Part shown: positions 14,275-26,740 of the stretch, piece by piece
Numbering within the stretch: position 1 is the first letter of the stretch
How the letters are laid out: each line of letters starts with the position of its first letter
From: Homalodisca vitripennis
Lineage: Eukaryota; Arthropoda; Insecta; Hemiptera; Cicadellidae
Reading direction: 5' to 3'
DNA: 64,000 nt
Assembly: GCF_021130785.1 (NCBI RefSeq)
Contig: NC_060214.1
Span: 4,987,001 to 5,051,000 of the forward strand
The notes under the pieces: generated by a model
What the model saw: the letters and a program-made list of their open reading frames with translations, nothing else
What the model was told of the DNA's origin: nothing
The model's database searches: none
Program-made: the position numbers and the translations under genes

Positions 14275-15030
14275 TTACAACAATATTTTTGGTATTAATG
14301 TTACAACACTTTGAATTTTTAATGTTTTATAATTTACTAATAATATAGTAATATTATATAACTTCTTATTTAATATAATGATAAATCTTTGATATATGTC
14401 TGATAACATGTACATACATAAGTGATTAATATGTTCATTCCATGTTAGTTCCTTATCCAGGAATATTTCCACGAATTAAATATAATTGATTTCATACATA
14501 ATATCGTTATTTAAAATTACAGTTGATTCTATTTAGTTTCAAATAATTTTCATCAAAATATTGTGTACAGGAATAGACTTCCTCAAACATCTTAATTTCC
14601 AAAATCAGGTTTATTTTTCGAATACATGCACAAAGTAGTATCATCTGCATACGGTATCAATTTAATGAATTTGAAGGTCGATTCACAATTATTTATATAT
14701 GTTAAAAATAACAAAGGACCAAGTATCGATCCCTGAAGGGACACCATACTTTATATCGAAATAATTAGATATCTTCGCCTCTGAGATATCTACTTGTTAT
14801 TTTCTTTTTGAGATAAAATTTAAGCCAGTTATGTTGGACTCCTCTTATTCCACAACCAAATAATTTTTGTAACAGAATTTTGTGATCCACAGAGTGTTTG
14901 AATGCTCTGAAATACCCCAACCACGTAGGATTGTTGTTTTCTAAGCCATCAATAGTACCTACAAGGTTTACTATTACGTCAAAAGCAGAGATATCTTCAC
15001 GATATCTAAATTAATTTTTTAGCGTATGTT
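14275..15030 (-). mobile_element. Non-LTR retrotransposon reverse-transcriptase remnant
   Basis: Read on the minus strand from high to low coordinate, motifs occur in the correct order for a non-LTR RT: FKHSVDHKILLQKLFGCGIR (about 14930-14860, matching the AFD..DH..L..KL..yGi block), then GVP.G with a frameshift to LGPLLF (about 14750-14720), then PYADDTT (about 14655), which holds the catalytic YADD, and then LDKELTWNEHINHLC (14460-14415). Several frameshifts and stops separate these blocks, so the copy is dead. It lies directly beside the 114-bp satellite. The exact clade (CR1, Jockey or similar) cannot be decided by eye. Confidence 0.82.
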
Positions 15031-16080
15031 TTCTTTATTAAGATAGTTGTTTAATCTTATAAAAAAAACCTTGCTTACAATAGATTAATTTAGCGTATAA
15101 TACACAAACTTGGAAAACAATTTAAACTGAAGTAATTCACATAGGTTTAAATTTATGATGAAATGTATTTTTAATACTAAAGTAGCAAACATGATTAAAC
15201 TTTATAGTGTACACATTATATAATGTAAAATTATAGGTTTAAAAGGTTTTATAAAGTATTTTGAATAAAAAAAATGTGTTTTATTAAGACAACAAAATGT
15301 CAACGCTCATATTAGGCTTATAGGATGAGGTGTGATGTCAGTAATCTGAACGATTTCAAGATCCGGCTCATGATCTGAGTTGACTGAACCGGAATATTCC
15401 AAATAGCCGTTTCTCCCATCACTACTCTGAAGTACGGCAATAAGCTGAATCTTCGTCGCCAAGAGTAGTGTGCACGAATACAGACTAATTGCTGATGTTG
15501 AACTTTCACTCCCACGACAGGATAGCCTGACCTCACATAACCTCACTTTCGCTAGGACACGTACTTGTTCCCGCTTATCGGTATTCAGCCCCCGTCACTG
15601 CCTCCTCTATCGTGATATCATTTACCATTTCCCACTCGGCTCATTCGTCCTCGGCTGCTCAGTATGCGAGTTGTCATTTGAAAAATTTTACGTTTCTTTC
15701 TTAACGACTGTGGGGATTTTCTGTCCTCATTTTAAAATGGACATCGTTTATGGCATTTCCAAATTCTGAGCATACTCTTCAAAATATGCGTACAAAAGAA
15801 ATTTCAGACAAAATACTGATTTAGTAGGGATTAATAGCTCAAATACCAGCAAAGTTACAGTCAGTTTTATCAGAAGATTAGTACAACTACGACTGCGTGT
15901 CAAAGTCATACATAAATTTTCGTGTTCCTTTCATAAACTACGAAGCAACATTTCAATCATTAATAATTTTCACAAGTGAAAAGATACAGTAAGTAATTTC
16001 ATTACGTTCTGTCAGATCCTTTGATATCCGACACTGTACTGGTTTACTGTTATAATTATGGCCCCAATCGCAAAAGTAAG
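15031..16080. other. Region upstream of the host gene
   Basis: AT-rich to about 15300, then a moderately GC-richer segment (15300-15780) with short overlapping open frames on both strands (99 codons on +, 79 and 72 on minus) that I do not recognise. It could hold distal regulatory DNA or an untranslated exon of the gene that begins at 16397. This is not supported beyond composition. Confidence 0.3.
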
Positions 16081-16396
16081 TGGGGGGGGGGGGAGGGGGA
16101 GAAACATAATCAGCCGACTTGTTTGTCCTCTGATAATGGTAATACAATGCAAATGAAGTGCACGCGTGTTGGGCAAGACGCCGTGCCACTCTGCTGATGT
16201 GCGCGACAAATATGGTGGTCTGGCCCTGCCGGGGCCTCCTGGGCCGCGGGAGGTAGGAATGTGGCCTCAGAGCAGAACTGGAGGCGCGGAACAATCTACA
16301 ATAGTCTTCGAGATGTCGCGAACGATAATAGGTCGTCGGCGGTGCGCGCGCAGTCCACCGAGTTCCATCAGCTGATCGGTATCAGCAGCTGATGAG
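16081..16396 (+). promoter_or_regulatory. GC/CpG-rich leader: candidate promoter and 5' UTR of the five-exon gene
   Basis: A poly-G run (16081-16100) is followed by about 300 bp of GC- and CpG-rich sequence (for example GCGCGCGCAGTCCACCGAG near 16345), sharply different from the AT-rich surroundings. It ends at a good initiation context, GAG ATG GAG, with purine at -3 and G at +4. CAGCTGAT occurs twice just before the start (near 16368 and 16386). No TATA box was seen, and the transcription start cannot be placed from sequence alone. Confidence 0.45.
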
Positions 16397-16462
16397 ATGG
16401 AGTTGCTGAAGCGACGGAAGCTGACGTACTGCAAGACCAACTGGTCGTGGGTAGAGTCTCAG
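16397..16462 (+). CDS. Exon 1 (first coding exon, residues 1-22)
   Basis: The ATG at 16397 has a good Kozak-like context. The exon reads MELLKRRKLTYC.. and ends ..WVESQ at CAG|GTAGGT, phase 0. Its end phase matches exon 2. It is short, so the assignment rests on the donor, the frame, the CpG-rich leader and the downstream fit. An alternative first exon is possible. Confidence 0.6.
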
Positions 16463-19443
16463 GTAGGTGTCCTGAACATTTGGCTCCGCTTATAAGGAAC
16501 CTTGTTTTGTCAAATTTGACCACTCTCTGCTCCCCTCTTTCCGACTCGTTTTTCCAGGTGCTAAATTTACAAGTGACACAAAACGCTTCAGACCTGATAC
16601 AATGTTTCCGAGTTCTCCCGATTATTGGCGATTTAGCTGACATACGTTTTGCGACCTTGTAAAACATCTGTTAGCAGGTGTTCCCCTCTCCACCTCCTCA
16701 GTGCAGTATTCTGCAATATGCAGTCCCACGTTTTACACAAAAAACTTCTGTGTCTATACATTGAAAACTAAGTTAAATATTGTTTAAATAAAATCAGTAA
16801 ATATAACTGAAGGTACGACATAGCAGTAACATTCCACTGTGGGAATCGAAGGTGTGATACTTTAATGGTGACTCCAACATCTTTAACATCGCTTTGCTCC
16901 TCCCCTCATGCGTTTTCGTAGTTCCTGAGAAATCCCATGCACTTTCGCTTGGAAATCAATTGTTAATTGTAATTGACGTTATTGACTATCAAATTCCCAC
17001 AGAAATAAATAATAATTTAACAGAGGCCAATATCAGGAGGGTGAAATGTAGATTGACTTCAGCATCTATTGTTATACGGCACGACACAGATGTGAGTGCA
17101 CTAAAGTGTTGAATCTATTTCTGTCACGATTGGTGTATTACATGTTTCGGTAATAGGCCAGATTATAAATGAGAAATAAACGCTATGCGCGAGGACAGAA
17201 CTTATGTACCTGTGTAAACTATGCTCTAACGGATTAAGGAAAACACACACAAAATTAACAGATATAAAGGGAGTTAAGTGTAGTTACATTTAGGATTGCA
17301 TTACATTTATTTAATTACATTGTGGTGAGGTCCTGTACTGTTGGACACAAATGTTGTCCACACCTCTTGTTCTTTAGCCATAGAAGTCACAGTCAAAGCC
17401 ACAGCTAAACAATTATATGGCAGAAGTCGCACCGGATAAATCTATAATTTTCACATTTGTTCACAACATTACATTCAGGCATATCACTCCTTCGCAACTT
17501 CTAGATCGGAGTTTTCCCAACTATAATAAAGAAAATGTCGAATCTATTAAATGCCACTAAAAAGCGTGTCAGACGAGTTGTAACGCCTTGGGCGTTTTTA
17601 ATTTCTCATGGAATCATACAATCTGTTGAACTGACACCTGCTTGCGGTGGATGATTGATGGTTCATAAACTACCTGCTTGCGGTGGGTAGTGGATGGTTC
17701 ATAAACTATCGTTGTGTGTTGGCTAGTTCGGTAGTTGACTCTGCCTCTCGTTCCATCATATCCATGTGCTTCTCGGCACGTAGTCAGGGCACATTTTGAC
17801 ATACAGAATAGAACTGTTTCCAAGAAGTAGATACATGGCAGAGTCAACAGTTGCGATTTTTTGCCAACTCCCTCGGATCTATACCACACTTGAAGCGGCT
17901 ATAAACGACTATCTCGAGTATGTAAACGTAGGGACAGTTAAAAAAAAAACCAACCGCCATGAAAGCATCCCTTCAAGATTCTGTGGATTTAAGTTTTAAA
18001 AGGAACCACCTCATATTAGTCCATAGTATGACGCCTTGAGTTCATCCAGCGAGTACATCTATGAAGGACTGTGCAAGACATACTCCATATATTTGTTACT
18101 GTACAGTCCAGATAGCTCTATTCATCCACAGCAGGGATCGGCTCAACGTCAATGCAAGGAGGACCTGTCTGTAGCGTTAATAACAGTACTCTGTCCTTGT
18201 TGTAGAGGGATGACGACCGATATACGAGTGATGACCAGAGGGCTAGCAGTAGACTAATACAGAGCCAGAGGGAGTACCACCAGAGGCTGGAGGAGCCTGC
18301 CCCTGACTACTCTCCGCCTTCGCCACGCGCCACTCCCAGTCCTCACCCCCACACTCCACCCCCAGAGGGGAAGAAGAAAGTCTACCAAAGAACAAGGTCA
18401 GTTTGAACACTAAATTTTACACGAACCTTTCTTTTTGAGTTATCTTGGATGGGTGCGTTGGTCAGATATATCCTACAAAAGTGAGATAGTCCTTCCTGTA
18501 TGTAAAGAGGGATATATTTTTAAAACAAGTCTTGTTTCAACTTTTAATTATCTTAACAGTTAAGATAATTTACTAGAGTAATTTACTCTAGATCTCAAAA
18601 AAGATATTTCGATAGTTTAAAAACTTCAAAACGATTATTTTTAGTTTTTATGCATGTTTATTTTACTGGAAGTGCTAATCTCAGAATCATTGCAGAGTAA
18701 ATTTCAGAAAGTCGAAAAGAAACGTTCTTAGGAATTTTGGATAGTTGACTTTACCCTGCCTCTAAATTTTGGAAGTGATTGACGTTACAAATGTGTGTTC
18801 ACTCGGGAAGTGGGATCCTTGGATAAAATACTAGTAGTAGGAACAAACTGGATCTCAAACATAACTTCTGTGTTCGAGCAACTTCCATCTTACGTTGCTG
18901 TCCGGATCATCGATAAAAATGGTTCTTCGAAGAACTTGCAAGCAAGAATCACTTTGAGACTTGTTAAGAGATCTCGTAGTGCTGAAAGCTATTTTATTCA
19001 AAAGTAAAAGTAAAGTAAGGATGTGAATGTTGAATTTAGCTCTAGTTCACCTTCCTCTCACGTTCCGCATCCGAAATTTGATGCTTTTGCAGACTTTACT
19101 CCTGAAATCTGGAGTTATTTTCGTCTCAAGGGATCCAAAAATAGGCAGTGACGAAGAACGAAGACGCTCAAAACGAACCCCCCGCATCGTTTCGACATCA
19201 GAGACACCCAGACCACACAGAGTAGTGCCATCTAGGTGAAGAGGTATTCTCATTGTTTCATCAAGTCCACAGTAGGACTGGAGTTTGTTGATCTGGAATT
19301 AAATTCAACATTCGCATCTACTCACTTGGTCGTATCAAAGTCTTATTTTACGAGGCGAAATTAGGGCTAAAAGTCCCTCTCCAACACTTAATCTAGAGAC
19401 CAAAGCCTTAAAGGTGGCTTCTGAACCACTACAAACGTCAGGC

Positions 19444-19477
<34 letters not shown>

Positions 19478-22400
19478 GTCTGTTATTCTGTTTAAGTATT
19501 CTAGTTAAACTCTGACTATGTTGCTGAACAATTTTTAGATTGTGTTGAGAGCGTGGTAGTGTGTCTTAACCTGTGGAATGGTAATATCGGAGTACAAATT
19601 TTATATTATTATTGATTGTATTCGAGTATTCTAGTTAAACTCTGACTATGTTGCTGAACAATTGTTAGATTGTGTTGAGAGTGTGGTAGTGTGTCTGAAC
19701 CTGTGGAATGGTAACATCGGAGTACAAATTTTACATTATTATTGATTGTATTCGAGTATTCTAGTTAAACTCTGACTATGTTGCTGAACAATTGTTAGAT
19801 TGTGTTGAGGGCGTGGTAGTGTGTCTGAACCTGTGGAATGGTAATATTGGAGTACAAATTTTATATTATTATTGATTGTATTCGAGTATTCTAGTTAAAC
19901 TCTGACTATGTTGCTGAACAATTGTTAGATTGTGTCGAGAGCGTGGTAGTGTGTCTGAACCTGTGGAATATTGCAGTACAAATTTTATATTATTATTGAT
20001 TGTATTCGAGTATTCTAGTTAAACTCTGACTATGTTGCTGAACAATTGTTAGATTGTGTCGAGAGCGCGGTAGTGTGTCTGAACCTGTGGAATGGTAATA
20101 TTGGAGTACAAATTTTATATTATTATTGATTGTATTCGAGTATTCTAGTTAAACTCTGACTATGTTGCTGAACAATTGTTAGATTGTGTCGAGAGCGTGG
20201 TAGTGTGTCTGAACCTGTGGAATGGTAATATTGGAGTACAAATTTTATATTATTATTGATTGTATTCGAGTATTCTAGTTAAACTCTGACTATGTTGCTG
20301 AAAAATTGTTAGATTGTGTCGAGAGCGTGGTAGTGTGTCTGAACCTGTGGAATGGTAATATTGGAGTACAAATTTTATATTATTATTGATTGTATTCGAG
20401 TATTCTAGTTAAACTCTGACTATGTTGCTGAACAATTGTTAGATTGTGTCGAGAGCGTGGTAGTGTGTCTGAACCTGTGGAATATTGCAGTACAAATTTT
20501 ATATTATTATTGATTGTATTCGAGTATTCTAGTTAAACTCTGACTATGTTGCTGAACAATTGTTAGATTGTGTCGAGAGCGCGGTAGTGTGTCTGAACCT
20601 GTGGAATGGTAATATTGGAGTACAAATTTTATATTATTATTGATTGTATTCGAGTATTCTAGTTAAACTCTGACTATGTTGCTGAAAAATTGTTAGATTG
20701 TGTCGAGAGCGTGGTAGTGTGTCTGAACCTGTGGAATGGTAATATTGGAGTACAAATTTTATATTATTATTGATTGTATTCGAGTATTCTAGTTAAACTC
20801 TGACTATGTTGCTGAACAATTGTTAGATTGTGTCGAGAGCGTGGTAGTGTGTCTGAACCTGTGGAATGGTAATATTGGAGTACAAATTTTATATTATTAT
20901 TGATTGTATTCGAGTATTCTAGTTAAACTCTGACTATGTTGCTGAACAATTGTTAGATTGTGTCGAGAGCGTGGTAGTGTGTCTGAACCTGTGGAATGGT
21001 AATATTGGAGTACAAATTGTATATTATTATTGATTGTTTTCGAGTATTCTAGTTAAACTCTGACTATGTTGCTGAACAATTGTTAGATTGTGTCGAGAGC
21101 GTGGTAGTGTGTCTGAACCTGTGGAATGGTAATATTGGAGTACAAATTTTACATTATTATTGATTGTATTCGAGTATTCTAGTTAAACTCTGACTATGTT
21201 GCTGAACAATTGTTAGATTGTGTCGAGAGCGTGGTAGTGTGTCTGAACCTGTGGAATGGTAATATTGGAGTACAAATTTTACATTATTATTGATTGTATT
21301 CGAGTATTCTAGTTAAACTCTGACTATGTTGCTGAACAATTGTTAGATTGTGTCGAGAGCGTGGTAGTGTGTCTGAACCTGTGGAATGGTAATATTGGAG
21401 TACAAATTGTATATTATTATTGATTGTTTTCGAGTATTCTAGTTAAACTCTGACTATGTTGCTGAACAATTGTTAGATTGTGTCGAGAGCGTGGTAGTGT
21501 GTCTGAACCTGTGGAATGGTAATATTGGAGTACAAATTTTATATTATTATTGATTGTATTCGAGTATTCTAGTTAAACTCTCACTATGTTGCTGAACAAT
21601 TGTTAGATTGTGTTGAGAGCGTGGTAATGTGTCTGAACCTGTGGAATGGCAATATCGGAGTAAAATTTTTTTATTATTAGTGATACTTATTATTCAATAC
21701 AATTTTGAAAATTGTGAAACCGCAAAAAAGAGGGTGTTAAGTTGAAAATCTAGATGTGAACGTTTTTTACAGGTTCGCCGCCGACATCCCTCCGGCTCGG
21801 ACGAAGGCCGCTCAGGGTACGCAGACTCCGCACAAGACCAGCCTGGGCGAGTCCTTCCGGAAGTTCGTAGGGAAGTTCCGATCGTCCAGTAAGGAGAAGC
21901 GGCGGGGGAAGAAGGGTTCGCGCTCTCCTTCTCCCCAGGGTCACACCTACCAGCAGTACAACGTCGTGGACAATCTGCCAGGAGAGGGGGGAGACGGTCC
22001 AGTCGCCCCTCCGCGCCTCGGTCGACACCGGGACTCCGGCACTCAGACTCCGGGCATGCGTCGAGCCGGGGACCCCGTCGTCACCCGCTACTATCTGGGT
22101 GAGGACCCTTTCGGTGGCAGTATCTACGGACGTGAACGCGAGTATGACGGTGTCACCCCCTACAGGCGCAGGCAACGGCGTGGAAGTGAGGACGATCGAA
22201 ACGCCAGGTCAGTTGTACACCTTAGTTCGTACCTTGGAACGATTTCTTTAACTTTTTAGATAATTTTCTAATTTCTTCGGAATCTTCAACTTTGCCTGCT
22301 TACTCACCAGCGCGTTTATTCATTTCTTCCAAAATACTATCAAGCCTTGTACGAAGTCCTAGCCAAAGCGAATTACAAAAAATCTATTATGTATTGTGCC

Positions 22401-25400
22401 AGGCAAAAGTTATACTTAGAAAAATCAAAAATGTTTTCCATTCAACACGTTAAACATTTCACCAGCTCCTGTGTTATTGTGGATTGATGGCAGCCTTTTA
22501 AACTGCGTTTTACCTTCGATTACATAACAGTTCACACGGTTACGACTGAGCAGAGAGTCTGTAACAGAGCTGTTCAATTACATAACTCGTGTTATTGTAA
22601 GTATCCTTGTAAATAGTTTTATGGCGATAGTTGTCATTGTACTTGACAACCAAAACATAGCGTACCTTGTCAACGTTAAAAAGCTTTGTATAAACTGAAT
22701 CACACCGGTGAAACATCAAGTAACCTTCTTGTTTGTTAAATTTTATTGGTTGAAATTTTAAATTTTCTAGATCCATCTTAATTTATTTATATATCAGTAT
22801 TGTACTTCTTATATTAATGTGGAATCGTGAAATGAAGGTTTGGCAACATGACCAACTTTTAATATACTAAAAAGTTGACTTTTATTGGCAACCGGGTAAT
22901 GCTATAAGTGTACGGTGTCTCGAGCCACTCAAGCTCGGCTCACCTGCCTCAATCCTCCAGGTTTCTCCTCGGAGTGGGGGCGGGGGACTCCGCCTTATGA
23001 TAGCCCACTTTCTCGCAGATCGCGCTGAGTGCGTAGTGTCGGGGTCACTCCGGTCTGGTGCCTGGGCGGCGCCCGCTCAGTCACCTAATAGCAACTCTCT
23101 CGCTGTGGGTTTACTTGATTTATCGTGCCGCAATAATCTCGAGAGGCCAACGCAAAATTCAAATTCTGTTTGGGTTGTTCACAGTTTTTATCGATTAAAA
23201 GTTTAATGAAACCGTCAACTAAAGTACATTCCGTATTAAAAAACGTTCTACCTTAATGTTTTGATAAGTACGATTTAATTAACAAACTGAAGATTGCGTA
23301 TTATTAGGCCATTTGCTGGAAATATGCGCCTGTGTGAATATTTCAATAATATACAACAAAAATTTCCTTTGCTGTGCTGCCTCTGCTGAAATCTTGAGTC
23401 AAGTTCGTTGGAAGAGATCTAAAATAAGTAGTTGACGAAGAAGCTCAGAACTTACTCAGAGACTCCTAGATTACAAGGAAATAATGTAATAAAGGTAAAG
23501 AGGTATTCTCATTGTCTCATCTTGTGCACAATTCAGTGCACTGAGATATTTCTGACGCGATCCCAAATCACGGTTGGAGAAACCGAGGTTTCTACATATA
23601 ACGCAACTATTACCTCTAGATTAAAATATGTAATCTATCCAAATTCTAGAAGTCAAATCTGTGACGGCTTATTATTTCAGGCGCTACACTAGGAGGAAGC
23701 TGAACTTACATAAACATTAAATCAATCCTTCCTACCACGTTATGTGCAACAAGTTTCCATTATAATTTCTAGAAACGTCCCTGCTTGTGCACGTCCAGTT
23801 CAGCTCTATGCCCATCCTATTCTTTCCATTTATGATGACACCCTGTGTCTATATATTGTCTATCTACCAGTGATAGTAACAATAAACCTCACCCCACTCA
23901 ACAATATTACGTTTTCAGACATTGGTTGTATTGTAACCCATAATTGTCTTTCTCATCTTCACAAAGTTGATGAAACTTTAATGATCTTTACTTATAAAAA
24001 CCCCTCCAACTGTTAATCCACAAAAATTTGTCGTTCATTGACGCTTCTGTAGTGTTAACCCACAAAATTTTGTTGGTCAAATATTCCCTCGTGTAGTTAC
24101 TTTTTACAATATACTCCGGCAACGTATCGATTTCATGCATGATTCATGCACCATTGGATTCGGGAAGTAAAATGGAGATAAACTAGGGAACAGATAAGTT
24201 GTATTCCTCTTTGTATTATGGTTATGACGTAGCAAACTTGTTATTTTAAACGTAAAAGAAAACGACGCAGTATGTTGTGACCGCCATGTTGCCGCTGCCG
24301 TTCAGGCTATGGCAAAATGACTTGGCTAAAATTCATTTCACGTAGTTTGTTATTGTTTTCGCTTACTAAACGTTATTTATAACACTCTTTAAGATGCAAG
24401 TAATGCCACATTACTTATAAACCACAAATTCATAGATTTTTATATAGTACAAGCTTTAAAAACCATTTTATATTTTACTGAATGACATTTTTTCGCAAAA
24501 GTTTTGAATAATGGCAAAATGTAACTTTTTTACTTTTCAAAAAATAATTTATAGAAATTTATTTCATTATTGCTGTACAGTTTATTTCATTCTGAGTAAG
24601 TAAATATGCAATATAACATGTATTCATGGTCAATTGTATCAGCAAAACTTGTTTTACCAAAGTCTTACGTATACACCCAATTTTAAGAATTTATGCGCAT
24701 CGGTGATTTTTGTTGTATAGCTTTACAGTATGATACTTTCATAAATGTGAATAATGTTTATGTTTTTCTGAAACTAGATAAAACTTGACACAGAATGGCT
24801 ATCTCACTTTTAAATATTTCTCACTATAACTTCATTTGTTAGATATGGTCCACCCCAAATTTAAGAAATATTTTTCGTAAATTTTATATTTGACTAAAAA
24901 ACGTTTTTAGTAAAAAATTTTGTATGGTCAATTTTACAATATATTGTAATTCTACTGTAATTCTGTTTAATCCTGAACATAAAAGTACGTACTTTTATAT
25001 ATAATGCTTTTATTTTATATTTTTAATAACTTTTTTATAAAAACCTTGCTCGAAGCTCTAAAAGAGCCCGACACTACAGGATGAAATGACCGCCAGTTCT
25101 AGGGTTAATGTGAAGGAGGAAATCTTTGCAACCAGAACCACATGAACAGGCTCTTGGTCCTTACACATTATGGAAATGCATCCTTCTTAAATTCTGAAAG
25201 TTGATGAATCTCCAATGATTATTAGTTATACAAATATAAAGTAAAGGAGGCAATCTTTCACACCAGATTCTGTGACCATGGTCTTGCTCCTTACACATTG
25301 TGGAAATGAATCTCTCTCATATTCAAAAAGTTGATGAATCTCCAATTATCATTAGTTATACAAATTTAACATAAAAAAAGGAGGAAATCTTTCCAAACAG

Positions 25401-26529
25401 ATCCTGTTATCAGGCTCTTGATCCTTACACATTGTGGAAATGAATCTCTCTCATATTCAAAAAGTTGATGAATCTCCAATGATCATTAGTTATACAAATT
25501 TAAGATAAAGAAAGGAGGCAATCTTTCCAAACAGATTCTGTTATCAGGCTCTTGGTCCTTACACATTGTGGAAATGCATCTATCTCAAATTCTGAAAATT
25601 GGTGAATCTCCAATGATCATTAGTTATACAAATTTAACATAAAGAAAGGAGGCAATCTTTCCAAACAGATTCTGTTATCAGGCTCTTGGTCCTTACACAT
25701 TGTGGAAATGCATCTATCTCATATTCAAAAAGTTTATGAATCTCCAATGATCATAGTTATACAAATTTAAGATAAAGAAAGGAGGCAATCTTTCCAAACA
25801 GATCCTGTTATCACGCTCTTGGTCCTTACACATTGTGGAAATGAATCTCTCTCATATTCAAAAAGTTGATGAATCTCCAATGATCATTAGTTATACAAAT
25901 TTAAGATAAAGAAAGGAGGCAATCTTTCCAAACAGATCTTGAGATCAGTCACTTGGGCCTTACACATTGTGGAAATGCATCTCTCTCAAATTCAAAAAGT
26001 TGATGAATCTCCAATGATCATTAGTTATACAAATTTAAGATAAAGAAAGGAGGCAATCTTTCCAAACAGATCTTGAGATCAGTCACTTGGGCCTTACACA
26101 TTGTGGAAATGCATCTCTCTCATATTCAAAAAGTTGATGAATCTCCAATGATCATTAGTTATACAAACTTAATGTAAAGGAGGCAATCTTTCCAACCAGA
26201 TCCTGTGATCATGCTCTAATTTAGGTCAATCTACATTTGCACTTGTAGTCGGAGAATAATAAAAGGTCAGAGTTATAATTAATTAGAAGTAGTTTGTGGT
26301 AACACGTCTATCTCCATTTAATGATGAAAAAATATGAAATCTTACCATCTTTTCAAATAACCCATTGCAGTAACTAACTTTAAACAAAGAACATACATCC
26401 AGTTTTGGGGCCATATTCTATGAGAATAGTTACAACACGCTTTAGTGAAATATATTTGTTCTCATTGCCTGTTTTATACAAAGTCCAAAAAAATAAAAAC
26501 TCGAAAAACATATATGGGCAATAACAAAA

Positions 26530-26565
<36 letters not shown>

Positions 26566-26682
26566 AAAAATTGTTGTACTATGTTTATATAAATAATTAA
26601 ATATATTAACTATTAAATCCCCCGAAATATAGAAGTAAAAAATAGTTCTTTTGTTTTCTTCTATTCAACACAGTGATTAGTA

Positions 26683-26740
<58 letters not shown>

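Larger units (their letters stand above)
18397..21772 (+). other. Intron 2 (3.38 kb), mostly filled by a 130-bp minisatellite
   Basis: The donor is GTCAGT and the acceptor is CGTTTTTTACAG. The first kilobase is unique-looking with a GC-richer patch at about 18780-19330. A (GT)n run (19448-19475) and the 130-bp array follow and occupy the rest, up to about 105 bp before exon 3. Confidence 0.75.

Noticed and set aside
21750..22175. 141-codon minus-strand frame
   Set aside because: It overlaps the well-supported exon 3 on the other strand and is a GC-driven shadow.
25105..26215. Tandem arrays as CRISPR
   Set aside because: Units are contiguous, over 100 bp, without distinct spacers or cas genes, and the context is eukaryotic.
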